Part shown: positions 7,710 to 15,840 of the stretch, piece by piece
Numbering within the stretch: the first letter of the stretch is position 1
Layout: each line of letters begins with the position of its first letter
DNA from: Clostridia bacterium
GTDB lineage: Bacteria > Bacillota > Clostridia > Oscillospirales > SIG627
Direction of reading: 5' to 3'
DNA length: 64,000 bases
Assembly: GCA_017440805.1 (NCBI GenBank)
Contig: JAFSGN010000002.1
Location: 1 to 64,000, forward strand
Made by a program: the position numbers and the translations under genes
Notes under the pieces: generated by a model
Told to the model about the DNA's origin: nothing
The model's input: the letters and a program-made list of their open reading frames with translations, nothing else
The model's database searches: none

Positions 7710-9251
7710 TCACTCCTTTTTCATAAGTCCCAGAATCTTGCATATCAAAAGATAAATTGCTGTCCCGAAAATAAATATTCCGCCGCCCACAAGGACATTC
7801 ATCAAAAAGCCGTCGGTAAAGGCGGAAGGTTTTAATACGGAATAAATAATACGCATTACAACATATCCCGAAACGGCAGATATAATGAGTTTTACAAGTT
7901 TAATAAAGAAAGTACCATTGAAAAAGCCTTTTAATCCTGTCTGTGCAAAAATCAGAAGAATTGCAGAGGCACTGCAAAGACCCAGTGCAAAAGAAAGTCC
8001 CAAAGCATAAAGCCCCAGTTCCAGTTTGATAATCATAATGTAAGAAGACAGTGCGTTTACGGCTATACCGCAAAGGGAGGCACACATGGGGATATAGGGC
8101 TTCTTTTGTGCGTAAAACACGCGGCTCATAAGTTCCACAGCACTGAATCCCAGCATGCCCGGAACAAGAGCACTCAGAACAGAGGTCACATTGCCTGCCG
8201 CCACAGCATCAAACTGTCCCCTCTGATAGATAATTGAGACAATCTGTTGGGGAACTACCAACACGGTACTCATAACCGGGGCAATAATCATAATTGAATA
8301 CAAAAGACTGTCGGAAGCGACTTTTACAAAATCGTCTTTGTTTTTTGAAATTCTTGAAAGACGGGGGAAAACAAAATTACATACACCATAAGTCAGTATT
8401 CCCACAATAATGGTAAAGAGATTGTTGGCGTATTCAAAAGAAGCTACCGCACCGTCGGTTTTAACAAACCCTGCAAAATAAAGGCTCAGAAGTATGCTTA
8501 CAGGTGTAAGCCATGCACCGCACATTATAGGAGGGGTCATTTTAAGTGCCTGAATAAAGCCCTTATTTCTGAAATTAAAATTAAAATAATACCTGAAATT
8601 TTTCTTTCTCAGAGGGATAATAAGAGTTGCAAACTGCACAACCCAGGAAAGAGTATAGCAGACAGACAGTCCGATAATACCGAAATATTTATTGAAAAAT
8701 AAGAAATAAACAATTACAAGCAGGTTGCTTAAGGCACTTACAAAGGCAGGGACAAGAAACTCATCTTTGCTTTGAAGAACACCTACAAGAGTGTATGTCA
8801 TTCCCGTAAAAACCACAAGGGGGAACATAATTCTCAGCGGTGTTACCGCCATGTCAATCAGGGTGCTGTCGAGACCTGCCGCAATAAGCGACAAAAGTTC
8901 CCGGGCAAAAATCACGCCCAATACGGAAAGAACGGCGGTCAGAAGAACAATAAAATTCAGAAATACTGAGGCAAAAATATCGTTTTCGCCTTTTCCGTCA
9001 TCTCTTTTCTTGTCGGAAAAACCGTTGTAAATGGGGATAAAGCACCCTAAAATTGCCGAACCCAGAAGAATGTCGAAAAAAGTCAGAGGTATTCGGGAAG
9101 CCTCGGAAAAAACTGTTGCCTGGTGGGAAATACCGTAGAAATGTGCCATGAGAATACTCCGGAACATTCCCAGGACCTTTGAAATGCACATTCCGGCCAC
9201 CATAAGCGAAATGGTTTTTACTGCTCCCGTTTTTTTATTGTTGGTTTTCAT
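7710..9251 (-). CDS. murJ: Lipid II flippase MurJ (MviN family)
   Basis: 513 residues with 14 predicted membrane helices and the MviN-family opening (SLMVAGMCISKVLGMFRSIL, with the Arg of the central cavity). MurJ moves lipid II across the cytoplasmic membrane for peptidoglycan synthesis. Its first 17 bases overlap the end of trmD, so translation is probably coupled. The downstream O-antigen-ligase-like gene suggests this copy could instead serve another lipid-linked polymer; MviN homologues in Firmicutes are often multiple. Confidence 0.85.
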   Translation of the reverse strand: MKTNNKKTGAVKTISLMVAGMCISKVLGMFRSILMAHFYGISHQATVFSEASRIPLTFFDILLGSAILGCFIPIYNGFSDKKRDDGKGENDIFASVFLNFIVLLTAVLSVLGVIFARELLSLIAAGLDSTLIDMAVTPLRIMFPLVVFTGMTYTLVGVLQSKDEFLVPAFVSALSNLLVIVYFLFFNKYFGIIGLSVCYTLSWVVQFATLIIPLRKKNFRYYFNFNFRNKGFIQALKMTPPIMCGAWLTPVSILLSLYFAGFVKTDGAVASFEYANNLFTIIVGILTYGVCNFVFPRLSRISKNKDDFVKVASDSLLYSIMIIAPVMSTVLVVPQQIVSIIYQRGQFDAVAAGNVTSVLSALVPGMLGFSAVELMSRVFYAQKKPYIPMCASLCGIAVNALSSYIMIIKLELGLYALGLSFALGLCSASAILLIFAQTGLKGFFNGTFFIKLVKLIISAVSGYVVMRIIYSVLKPSAFTDGFLMNVLVGGGIFIFGTAIYLLICKILGLMKKE

Positions 9252-9978
9252 ATTCCTTTTTTATTCTTTCAATTACTTTTAAGGTTTTTTTGTCAAATGT
9301 ACCGTTTTCAATCAGGTCGGGGCGTACTCTGAGTGTTTTTTCAACGGCTCTTTCCAGCCGCCATAACTCAATATTTGCGTGATGACCCGAATTAAGCACT
9401 TCGGGCACTGTCAGACCGTGAAAGTCAAAAGGTCGTGTATATTGAGGATATTCCAGAAGACCGCCTGCAATACTTTCCTTTTCGTAACATTCCTTGTCGG
9501 AAAGAACGCCTTCGCAAAGCCGTGCCACTGCATCAACCACAACTGCCGCGGCAAGTTCACCGCCGGTAAGAACATAGTCGCCGATTGAAATTTCTTCATC
9601 CACAATTTCATCAATTACCCGCTGGTCAACCCCTTCGTAGTGTCCGCACAGAATAATTATATTGTCATATTCACGCAATTCAAGCGCCTTTTGGTGATTA
9701 AAAACAGTTCCCTGGGGGGACATATATATGGTACGCACATTTTCACGCCCGCCTTTTACCGCTTTGTGACAGTCAAAAATGGGTTGGGGTGACATAAGCA
9801 TACCCATTCCTCCGCCGTATGGGGTATCATCTACCCTGCGATGCTTGTCGGTAGAATAATCCCGTATATTGTGACTGTGAATTTCTATGAGATTCTGTGA
9901 CATGGCACGGGATATAATGCTGTACGAAAAAATACTGTCGGTCATTTCGGGAAACAAAGTCAGAATATCAAACCGCAT
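9235..9978 (-). CDS. trmD: tRNA (guanine37-N1)-methyltransferase
   Basis: 247 residues, full length. The SPOUT methyltransferase motifs are clear: PYGGGMGMLM, ILCGHYEGVDQRVID and SIGDYVLTGGELAA form the trefoil-knot SAM site. It makes m1G37 in tRNAs reading CNN codons and prevents +1 frameshifts. It starts at the rimM stop (TGATG overlap), the standard rimM-trmD coupling; rplS and rpsP, often part of this operon, are not here. Confidence 0.95.
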   Translation of the reverse strand: MRFDILTLFPEMTDSIFSYSIISRAMSQNLIEIHSHNIRDYSTDKHRRVDDTPYGGGMGMLMSPQPIFDCHKAVKGGRENVRTIYMSPQGTVFNHQKALELREYDNIIILCGHYEGVDQRVIDEIVDEEISIGDYVLTGGELAAAVVVDAVARLCEGVLSDKECYEKESIAGGLLEYPQYTRPFDFHGLTVPEVLNSGHHANIELWRLERAVEKTLRVRPDLIENGTFDKKTLKVIERIKKEYENQQ

Positions 9979-10481
9979 CAGTCTAAAAGTCCTTCCACAG
10001 TATTGATATATATGCCGTTTTGCAGGTCAATACGGCATATAAAATCTTTTATCATGGGAACAAGAGCATTCTTTTTGTTCTCTCTTTTTATCTCCAGAAT
10101 ATCACTTGCACCGTAGTTTAAAACATCCGATACTGTCCCTATTGCCTCGCCGCTTTCCCGGTCATATACCGTAAGGCCTATAAGGTCGGCAATAAAGTGG
10201 GCGGTTTCGGCTTTGGGGATATCTTCTCTTCTGGCGTAAAGTTGTTTTGTTTTATATCTCATGGCAGATTCAATTGAGTCCACGCCTTCTATTGTTATGA
10301 GCATAAAATTCCCGTGTACCCGTTTTGTCTTGATGTTAAGCGACGCACTGCCGTTTTCGTCTGTGTAGACGGTTTTTACATTTTTGAGTGAATCGAAACT
10401 GTCGCACCATACATCCAGTTTCATTTCGCCTTTGACACCGTGTGTATTTATTATTCTGCCTATAGGAAGATACGGTTTTAT
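9978..10481 (-). CDS. rimM: Ribosome maturation factor RimM, apparent AUA start
   Basis: 167 residues when started at the ATA codon at 10481-10479. This includes the conserved N-terminal motif PIGRIINTHGVKGE and the PRC-barrel half (TAHFIADLIGLTVYDRESGE). RimM binds S19 and assists 30S head assembly. The next possible start, ATG at 10424, would delete the whole N-terminal motif. Between the in-frame TAA after the HAD gene and the ATA there are only seven codons (GAT AAT AAA GGG TGT GAT TTT), none a usual start. AAAGGGTG lies 7 bases before the ATA, the same site and spacing as htpG has before its ATG. Alternative explanation: a G-to-A base error in the assembly. Confidence 0.85.
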   Translation of the reverse strand: MKPYLPIGRIINTHGVKGEMKLDVWCDSFDSLKNVKTVYTDENGSASLNIKTKRVHGNFMLITIEGVDSIESAMRYKTKQLYARREDIPKAETAHFIADLIGLTVYDRESGEAIGTVSDVLNYGASDILEIKRENKKNALVPMIKDFICRIDLQNGIYINTVEGLLD

Positions 10482-10497
10482 AAAATCACACCCTTTA

Positions 10498-11283
10498 TTA
10501 TCTTAAAATATCATCTACCGAATTGAAGATATAATCGGGCTTCATCCGGTCTTCCAGCATATTTACATCTTCCATTGTACCCTCACCGCTTAATACCATT
10601 ATGGCGGTGAAGTTGTTGTTTTTACCTAAGGCAATGTCAGTATAGATACGGTCTCCCACCATAGCAATTTTGTCGCGGGATATACCGGTCATTTCTTCTA
10701 CCATCTGGATGGTCTCGGCGTATGGTTTTCCGAAATAACGGGGTTGTTTTCCCGTAGAGGCAGACACCATAGCACACATTGCACCGCTGTCGGGAATAAA
10801 TCCGGTTTCTGTGGGACAGTTTATATCGGGATGGGTGGAGAGAAACTCTGCACCGTTCATTATCTGAGTGCAGGCGTTTTCTACCTTTGCGTAAGTAAGA
10901 GTGGTGTCAAAACTAACTACCACAATGTCGCATTTTTCGCCTATAGGAACAAGATTTACTCCTGCTTCCCTGAACTGCTTTTCACAGGCGGGTGTGCCCA
11001 TGAGATATACGCTTTTTCCCTTTCTGTGAGTGTTGAGAAATGCCGCGGTAACATCTCCCGATGATACAATTTCACTTATATCGGCGTTAAACCCCAGTCT
11101 TGTGAGTTTTTCAATATAAAGACTTCTGTCTTTTGAGGCGTTGTTGGTAAAATACATTACCTTTGCACCTTTTTGTTTGATTCTGTCGACAAATTCAACA
11201 GCACCTTTTATAATGTTGTCTCCCAGGTACAAAGTACCGTCCATATCCAGCATAAAAAGTTCAATATTGTTAAGTTCAGTCAT
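10498..11283 (-). CDS. HAD-superfamily IIA phosphatase (NagD/AraL-like)
   Basis: 261 residues. HAD motif I is DMDGTLY, motif II is FTNNAS, and motifs III/IV are in GKPYAETIQ and MVGDRIYTDIALGKNN, with the C2a cap typical of subfamily IIA. Members dephosphorylate sugar phosphates, nucleotides or phosphoglycolate; the true substrate cannot be read from the sequence. It is the first gene of the rimM-trmD-murJ operon, preceded by a good site (GGAGG). Confidence 0.85.
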   Translation of the reverse strand: MTELNNIELFMLDMDGTLYLGDNIIKGAVEFVDRIKQKGAKVMYFTNNASKDRSLYIEKLTRLGFNADISEIVSSGDVTAAFLNTHRKGKSVYLMGTPACEKQFREAGVNLVPIGEKCDIVVVSFDTTLTYAKVENACTQIMNGAEFLSTHPDINCPTETGFIPDSGAMCAMVSASTGKQPRYFGKPYAETIQMVEEMTGISRDKIAMVGDRIYTDIALGKNNNFTAIMVLSGEGTMEDVNMLEDRMKPDYIFNSVDDILR

Positions 11284-11360
11284 TTTTCCTCCGCCTGATA
11301 AACCTAAACGGCAAAATTAAAGTTTTTTAAAAGTCAGCCTAAATTTTCTTGTTTTCCTAC

Positions 11361-11389
11361 TTGCTAAAAAAATAAATATTTGTTATAAT
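11361..11389 (+). promoter_or_regulatory. Promoter of lnt
   Basis: TTGCTA (11361-11366), 17-base spacer, TATAAT (11384-11389), giving an mRNA leader of about 90 bases before lnt. Confidence 0.7.
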
Positions 11390-11483
11390 TAATGTGCAGT
11401 GTTGCAGTGCCGAAATAAGTTTGGCTTTAACGCTGCCGGAAGATATACTTATTATTATATAATTATATAGGAAAAGTTTATAA

Positions 11484-13037
11484 ATGTCAATACTTTCTAA
11501 TCTTTCCGCCGTAAAAACAGGTCCCCGGTTTGTCCTTTTTGCAGCCGTCAGCGGACTGTTGTGCGGACTGCCCTTTACATTCCCGGGTCTTTTCTTTACG
11601 GCGTGGTTTGGCATAGTTCCTTTTTTTTGTACCTTACTTTCGGACAGTTTTTTCGGGTTGAAAAAAAGAAGGGCGTTCGGAACAGGTTTTGTGTACGGAT
11701 TTGTATACTGTGCAGGTATATATTATTGGTTTTTAAGGCTTTATCCCATGGAGTTTGTGGGATTTACGCCCTTTGAAGCAGGACTTACCGTAATGTGTGC
11801 ATGGCTGGGGATAAGCGCTTTGCAGGCACTCTGTTTCGGTTTTGGCACATTGCTGTTCCGTTTTACAGGAAAAAAGTCGCCCTTTGCGTTGGCGGTGGTT
11901 TTCACTCTGTGCGAATATTCATGGCATTTCGGGGATTTTGCGCTTCCCTGGTGCAAAATTGGCTTAACACAGTATAAATTTCTTCCCTTTATACAGTCCT
12001 CGTCTCTTTTCGGAGGAATGTTTGTGAGTTTTCTTATTTATCTTGTCGGTGGCTTTCTGGCATCCGGAAGGGGAAAGTATTATATACTGTCGGGAGTTTT
12101 GTTTTTCTCAAATCTTCTGTATGGCTTTGCGGTAATGAATATGCCGTCGCAGTATACGGATACGGCACAGTTTTCTCTCATTCAGGGAAATATTGCCTCA
12201 AGTGAGAAATGGTCGGGTTCTGTGGGAAAGACATTTGAACTTTTTCGTTCCCTTTCTCTTGAGAGTTGTGAAGACGAGCCCTGTGACTTTACCGTGTGGC
12301 CCGAAAGTGCCGTGCCCGTTTCCGTAAATTCTGCATTTGGCAAGGAGTTTGAAAGTATACAAAAAGAAACAGACAGTATTTTTCTTCTCGGTTCTTTTGG
12401 TTACAAAGAGGGAAAAGTATCAAATTCACTGTTTATGATAGACCAAAACGGCATATGTGAAGATTTTTACAGTAAAAGACACCTTGTTCCCTTTGGGGAG
12501 TATTTGCCGGGGGGAAAAGTGCTTAAAAGACTCTTCCCCGGTCTTGGTAACATCAATATGCTGTCAGAGGATTTGTATCAGGGAAAAACTTCCGGAATTT
12601 TTGAAACACCTTTCGGTAAGATAGGCGGACTTATCTGTTTTGACTCCATTTTCCCTTCGCTTTCACGGCAAAGTGTGAAAGACGGTGCACAAATACTGGT
12701 ACTTATAACCAACGACTCCTGGTATTTTGACTCTCCCGCTGTATATCAGCATTCTGCCCAGGCGGTTTTTCGTGCGGTTGAAAACCGGCGTTGCGTTGTC
12801 AGATGTGCCAATACGGGTATCTCAATGCTGATAGATGAAAAAGGCAGAATAACAGAATCCCTTGAGCCTTTGAAAAAAGGATATGTGACAGGTCAGATGG
12901 GATTTACAGATGAACGAACTCTGTACTTTTATATCGGGGATATGCTTGTGTATGTTATGATAGGCTATATTATTTTTCTTGCTACAGAGAAATTAAAAAA
13001 AGGAGATTACCTATGGAAATTAAAAAAATCCCGTTAA
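11484..13037 (+). CDS. lnt: Apolipoprotein N-acyltransferase
   Basis: 517 residues: about seven N-terminal membrane helices (to ~residue 210), a nitrilase-fold domain outside the membrane, and a last helix near the C-terminus. The Glu-Lys-Cys triad is visible: WPESAVP (Glu near 273), KRHLVPFGEYLPG (Lys near 330) and GGLICFDSIFPSLSRQ (Cys near 384), close to the E. coli positions. Lnt adds the third acyl chain to the N-terminal Cys of lipoproteins. It is common in diderms and unusual in monoderm Firmicutes. Its last 25 bases overlap the next gene. Confidence 0.88.
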   Translation: MSILSNLSAVKTGPRFVLFAAVSGLLCGLPFTFPGLFFTAWFGIVPFFCTLLSDSFFGLKKRRAFGTGFVYGFVYCAGIYYWFLRLYPMEFVGFTPFEAGLTVMCAWLGISALQALCFGFGTLLFRFTGKKSPFALAVVFTLCEYSWHFGDFALPWCKIGLTQYKFLPFIQSSSLFGGMFVSFLIYLVGGFLASGRGKYYILSGVLFFSNLLYGFAVMNMPSQYTDTAQFSLIQGNIASSEKWSGSVGKTFELFRSLSLESCEDEPCDFTVWPESAVPVSVNSAFGKEFESIQKETDSIFLLGSFGYKEGKVSNSLFMIDQNGICEDFYSKRHLVPFGEYLPGGKVLKRLFPGLGNINMLSEDLYQGKTSGIFETPFGKIGGLICFDSIFPSLSRQSVKDGAQILVLITNDSWYFDSPAVYQHSAQAVFRAVENRRCVVRCANTGISMLIDEKGRITESLEPLKKGYVTGQMGFTDERTLYFYIGDMLVYVMIGYIIFLATEKLKKGDYLWKLKKSR

Positions 13038-13831
13038 GACAGGATAACAAAGATGTTTATCTTGATGTTTATCTCAACGAAACCCCGGGTGAACTGTCCA
13101 TAAAAAAACGCCCGGCAATTCTTGTTTGTCCGGGCGGAGGATATACAATTTGTTCCCGTCGGGAGGCAGAACCTATTGCCAGGGCATATATGGCTCACGG
13201 ATATAATGCGGCGGTGCTTTATTATTCCCTGGGCGAAAAAGCGGTTGATAAAAACCCCCTTGAAGATGCGTCCCGTGCCATAATGCTTCTTCGCCGTAAT
13301 GCAGAAGAATGGAATATAATTCCCGACAATATAGCGGTTATAGGCTTTTCCGCGGGAGGACATCTTGCCGGATGGATAAGTACCATGTGGGATGACCCGG
13401 ATATCTGCCGCCGTTGCGGAGTAACAGTAAAAGGCGAAAACCGCCCCGATGCATCAATACTTTGCTATCCCGTAATATCTTCGGGCGACAGGGGACACAA
13501 AAATTCTTTTTACAACATATTGGGCACAACCCAACCTACCGGGGAACAACTTGAGTTGTATTCCCTGGAAAAAAGAGTTACTCCACAAACGCCTCCTGCA
13601 TTTTTGTGGCATACTGCCGGCGACAATGTTGTGCCGGTAGAAAACTCTCTTTGTATGGCACAGGCATATGCACAAAACAATGTGTCGTTTGAACTTCACA
13701 TTTTTCCAAAAGGAGTCCACGGACTTTCTCTGGCAAATGCCGAGGTATTGCCTGTAGCAGATGAATATGTAGGCCGTTGGGTTGAGATGTCACTGAAATG
13801 GCTGAACAAAACTTTCAATATCGAATTATAA
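13013..13831 (+). CDS. Alpha/beta-hydrolase, esterase/lipase family
   Basis: 272 residues, no signal peptide, hence cytoplasmic. It has an oxyanion-hole CPGGGYT, nucleophile elbow GFSAGG (Ser near 115), acid in HTAGDNVVPVEN and His in KGVHGLS. The pattern resembles the acetyl-xylan/carbohydrate esterase-like hydrolases (BD-FAE, COG0657) of gut Firmicutes. Likely role: deacetylation of imported oligosaccharides or general ester cleavage. It overlaps lnt by 25 bases, so it is probably coupled to it. Confidence 0.85.
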   Translation: MEIKKIPLRQDNKDVYLDVYLNETPGELSIKKRPAILVCPGGGYTICSRREAEPIARAYMAHGYNAAVLYYSLGEKAVDKNPLEDASRAIMLLRRNAEEWNIIPDNIAVIGFSAGGHLAGWISTMWDDPDICRRCGVTVKGENRPDASILCYPVISSGDRGHKNSFYNILGTTQPTGEQLELYSLEKRVTPQTPPAFLWHTAGDNVVPVENSLCMAQAYAQNNVSFELHIFPKGVHGLSLANAEVLPVADEYVGRWVEMSLKWLNKTFNIEL

Positions 13832-13841
13832 TGGTGGAAAA

Positions 13842-13907
13842 ATGAGAATAAACCAAAAAACTTATATCCCCGGAAACCTTAATATTCACTATGGAATCAA
13901 ACTGTAA
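13842..13907 (+). CDS. Possible 21-residue upstream ORF coupled to the radical SAM gene
   Basis: ATG at 13842, preceded by GGTGG at short spacing, opens a 21-codon frame ending at TAA 13905-13907, 17 bases inside the radical SAM gene in another frame. The downstream ATG (13891) has no good site of its own, so the small ORF may deliver ribosomes to it. The peptide itself is not recognisable. Confidence 0.35.
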   Translation: MRINQKTYIPGNLNIHYGIKL

Positions 13908-14739
13908 CATCTGCCCCCGGCACTGTAATATTCCGCGTCCATACGGGTTTTGCGGTGCGGGGGAACAAATAAAAATATCCCACACTATGCTTCACAGGTG
14001 GGAGGAGCCTTTTATCAGCGGAACCAACGGTTCGGGTGCTGTTTTCTTTTCTGGATGCAGTCTTGGATGTGTTTTCTGCCAGAATTATAAAATCAGTTCG
14101 GTATGTGACGGAAAAGAGGTCACCTCCCAACAGTTGAGACAGATTTTTGACGAACTTATTTCTCAGGGCGCGCATAACATAAATCTTGTAACCCCCACTC
14201 ATTTTATACACCGTATCATACCTGCACTTATACCTAAACTTTCAGTACCCACGGTATATAACTGCGGAGGGTATGAGGGAGATTTGAAAGAACTTTCCGG
14301 ACTTGTGGATATTTATCTTGCAGATTTGAAATACGGCAATAATATTGCGGCAGCAAGATATTCAAATGCTCACGATTATGTAGAGGTCTGCATGAATGCC
14401 CTTGAGGAAATGTATCGTCAGACGGGAGATTATGTAATACAAGACGGTATAATGAAAAAAGGGGTTGTGGTACGGCACCTTGTTCTGCCGTCAAATATTG
14501 AAAATACCCTTGATGCAATCGACCTTTTTTACAAATTTGCAAAGGGCAAAAAGGTTAAATTCAGTCTTATGAGCCAGTATATTCCCCAGGGAAAAGCATC
14601 CGATTTTCCCGAAATAAACCGCACACTTACGGCAGAAGAGTACGAGAGGGCGGTAAATTATGTGACAAGACGGGGAATACGGGACTGTCTTATCCAGGAA
14701 CTTGACTCGGCAAATCGGGAATTTGTCCCGAATTTTTGA
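13891..14739 (+). CDS. Radical SAM protein, PflA/COG1313-like
   Basis: 282 residues. The N-terminus has a CNICPRHCN cysteine pair as in COG1313 proteins, followed by the radical SAM cluster motif CSLGCVFCQN (CxxxCxxC variant). Family members are annotated as putative pyruvate-formate-lyase activating enzymes, but no glycyl-radical enzyme is near, so the substrate is open. The start is uncertain: ATG 13891 lacks a clear Shine-Dalgarno, and translation may depend on the small ORF at 13842. Confidence 0.85.
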   Translation: MESNCNICPRHCNIPRPYGFCGAGEQIKISHTMLHRWEEPFISGTNGSGAVFFSGCSLGCVFCQNYKISSVCDGKEVTSQQLRQIFDELISQGAHNINLVTPTHFIHRIIPALIPKLSVPTVYNCGGYEGDLKELSGLVDIYLADLKYGNNIAAARYSNAHDYVEVCMNALEEMYRQTGDYVIQDGIMKKGVVVRHLVLPSNIENTLDAIDLFYKFAKGKKVKFSLMSQYIPQGKASDFPEINRTLTAEEYERAVNYVTRRGIRDCLIQELDSANREFVPNF

Positions 14740-14755
14740 AAAGGAAGGTAAAACA

Positions 14756-15319
14756 ATGAAACTTATAATCGCATCTGACCTGCACGGCTCGGCAAAATAC
14801 TGCCGGATGCTTATGGACAGAATAAATGAAGAAAACCCGGACAGAGTGTTGCTTTTAGGGGATATATTGTACCACGGACCCCGAAACGCACTGCCCGAAG
14901 AATACGCTCCGCCCCTTGTGGCAGAAATGCTCAACAGTATTGCCTCCCGAATTATCTGTGTAAGAGGGAACTGTGACAGCGAGGTTGACGGAATGGTGCT
15001 GAAATTTCCCGTAATGAATAAATCCGCACTTGTTGCCGACGGTAATTTTATTTTTACGGCGGTTCACGGACATCATCTTGATGACGGAGAAGTGATGAGT
15101 GTTTACGAAAATGCAACCGTTCTTTACGGACACACGCATATTCCCGACAACTCGGTAAGAAACGGTGTCCGGTATATAAACCCCGGCTCTGTGTCGATTC
15201 CCAAGGAAAACTCCCCTCACAGTTATATTTCTTATGACAACGGAATTTTTGTCTGGAAAGAAATCGTAAGCGGAAAGGAATATATACCTTCCAAACAGTC
15301 AATAAATATATTGACTTGA
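14756..15319 (+). CDS. yfcE: YfcE/MJ0936-family metallophosphoesterase
   Basis: 187 residues from ATG 14756, which follows AAGGAAGG. The calcineurin-like motifs are present: SDLHGS, LGDILYHGP, VRGNCDSEVD, AVHGHH and LYGHTH, the di-metal ligands of YfcE-type phosphodiesterases. The symbol follows the E. coli homologue; the natural substrate is unknown. It starts 17 bases after the radical SAM gene and is probably co-transcribed with it. Confidence 0.85.
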   Translation: MKLIIASDLHGSAKYCRMLMDRINEENPDRVLLLGDILYHGPRNALPEEYAPPLVAEMLNSIASRIICVRGNCDSEVDGMVLKFPVMNKSALVADGNFIFTAVHGHHLDDGEVMSVYENATVLYGHTHIPDNSVRNGVRYINPGSVSIPKENSPHSYISYDNGIFVWKEIVSGKEYIPSKQSINILT

Positions 15320-15410
15320 CCGTGGTTTTGTTATATAATTAAAAAGCAGAAAAAATACTGTATTCCAAATAAACGGAACACAGCAAACTCTGCAAAGACA
15401 ATGCAGAAAA

Positions 15411-15433
15411 GGGTGTCGGGATGCCCAACACCC
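15411..15433 (-). terminator. Terminator of spoVG
   Basis: Hairpin GGGTGT-c-GGG / CCC-a-ACACCC around ATG, followed on the minus strand by TTTTC. It sits 25 bases past the spoVG stop and may serve yfcE from the other side. Confidence 0.8.
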
Positions 15434-15458
15434 TGTCAAATAACGGTTTTGCAACAGA

Positions 15459-15746
15459 TTATTCTTCAGTATTTACGAGGATGTCATCCCGAGCCTTTGT
15501 GCTGTTATAAACTTCCATTACAGCCTGTTCGAGTTCGGTTCTGAACTGTGCATTGATAGGGTGAGCCACATCACGGTATGTACCGTCTGCGTTCTTTCTG
15601 CTGGGCATCACAATAAAATTCTTACCTCCGGCGTCAATTACCTTGATGTCATGAACGGCGAATTGCTCGTCAAATGTGACTGACACAACGGCTTTCATAG
15701 GACCGTTGTCAAAAACTTTACGAATTCTGATATCAGTGATTTTCAT
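15459..15746 (-). CDS. spoVG: Septation/sporulation RNA-binding regulator SpoVG
   Basis: 95 residues from ATG 15746 (AAGGAG site). It matches SpoVG throughout: KITDIRIRKV, GPMKAVVSVTFD, MPSRKNADGTYRDVAHPIN. SpoVG is a small nucleic-acid-binding protein acting in asymmetric septation in sporulating species and as a broad regulator elsewhere. Its presence supports a Firmicute host. It is divergent from murC with an AT-rich shared promoter region (15747-15840). Confidence 0.95.
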   Translation of the reverse strand: MKITDIRIRKVFDNGPMKAVVSVTFDEQFAVHDIKVIDAGGKNFIVMPSRKNADGTYRDVAHPINAQFRTELEQAVMEVYNSTKARDDILVNTEE

Positions 15747-15840
15747 GGTAGAACTCCTTAGTAGAGAATTTGTTGGGTTTGCACAGAAAATACTACACAA
15801 GTTATAACTAATTTATATTATATACTAAAAAAAGAGAGAA

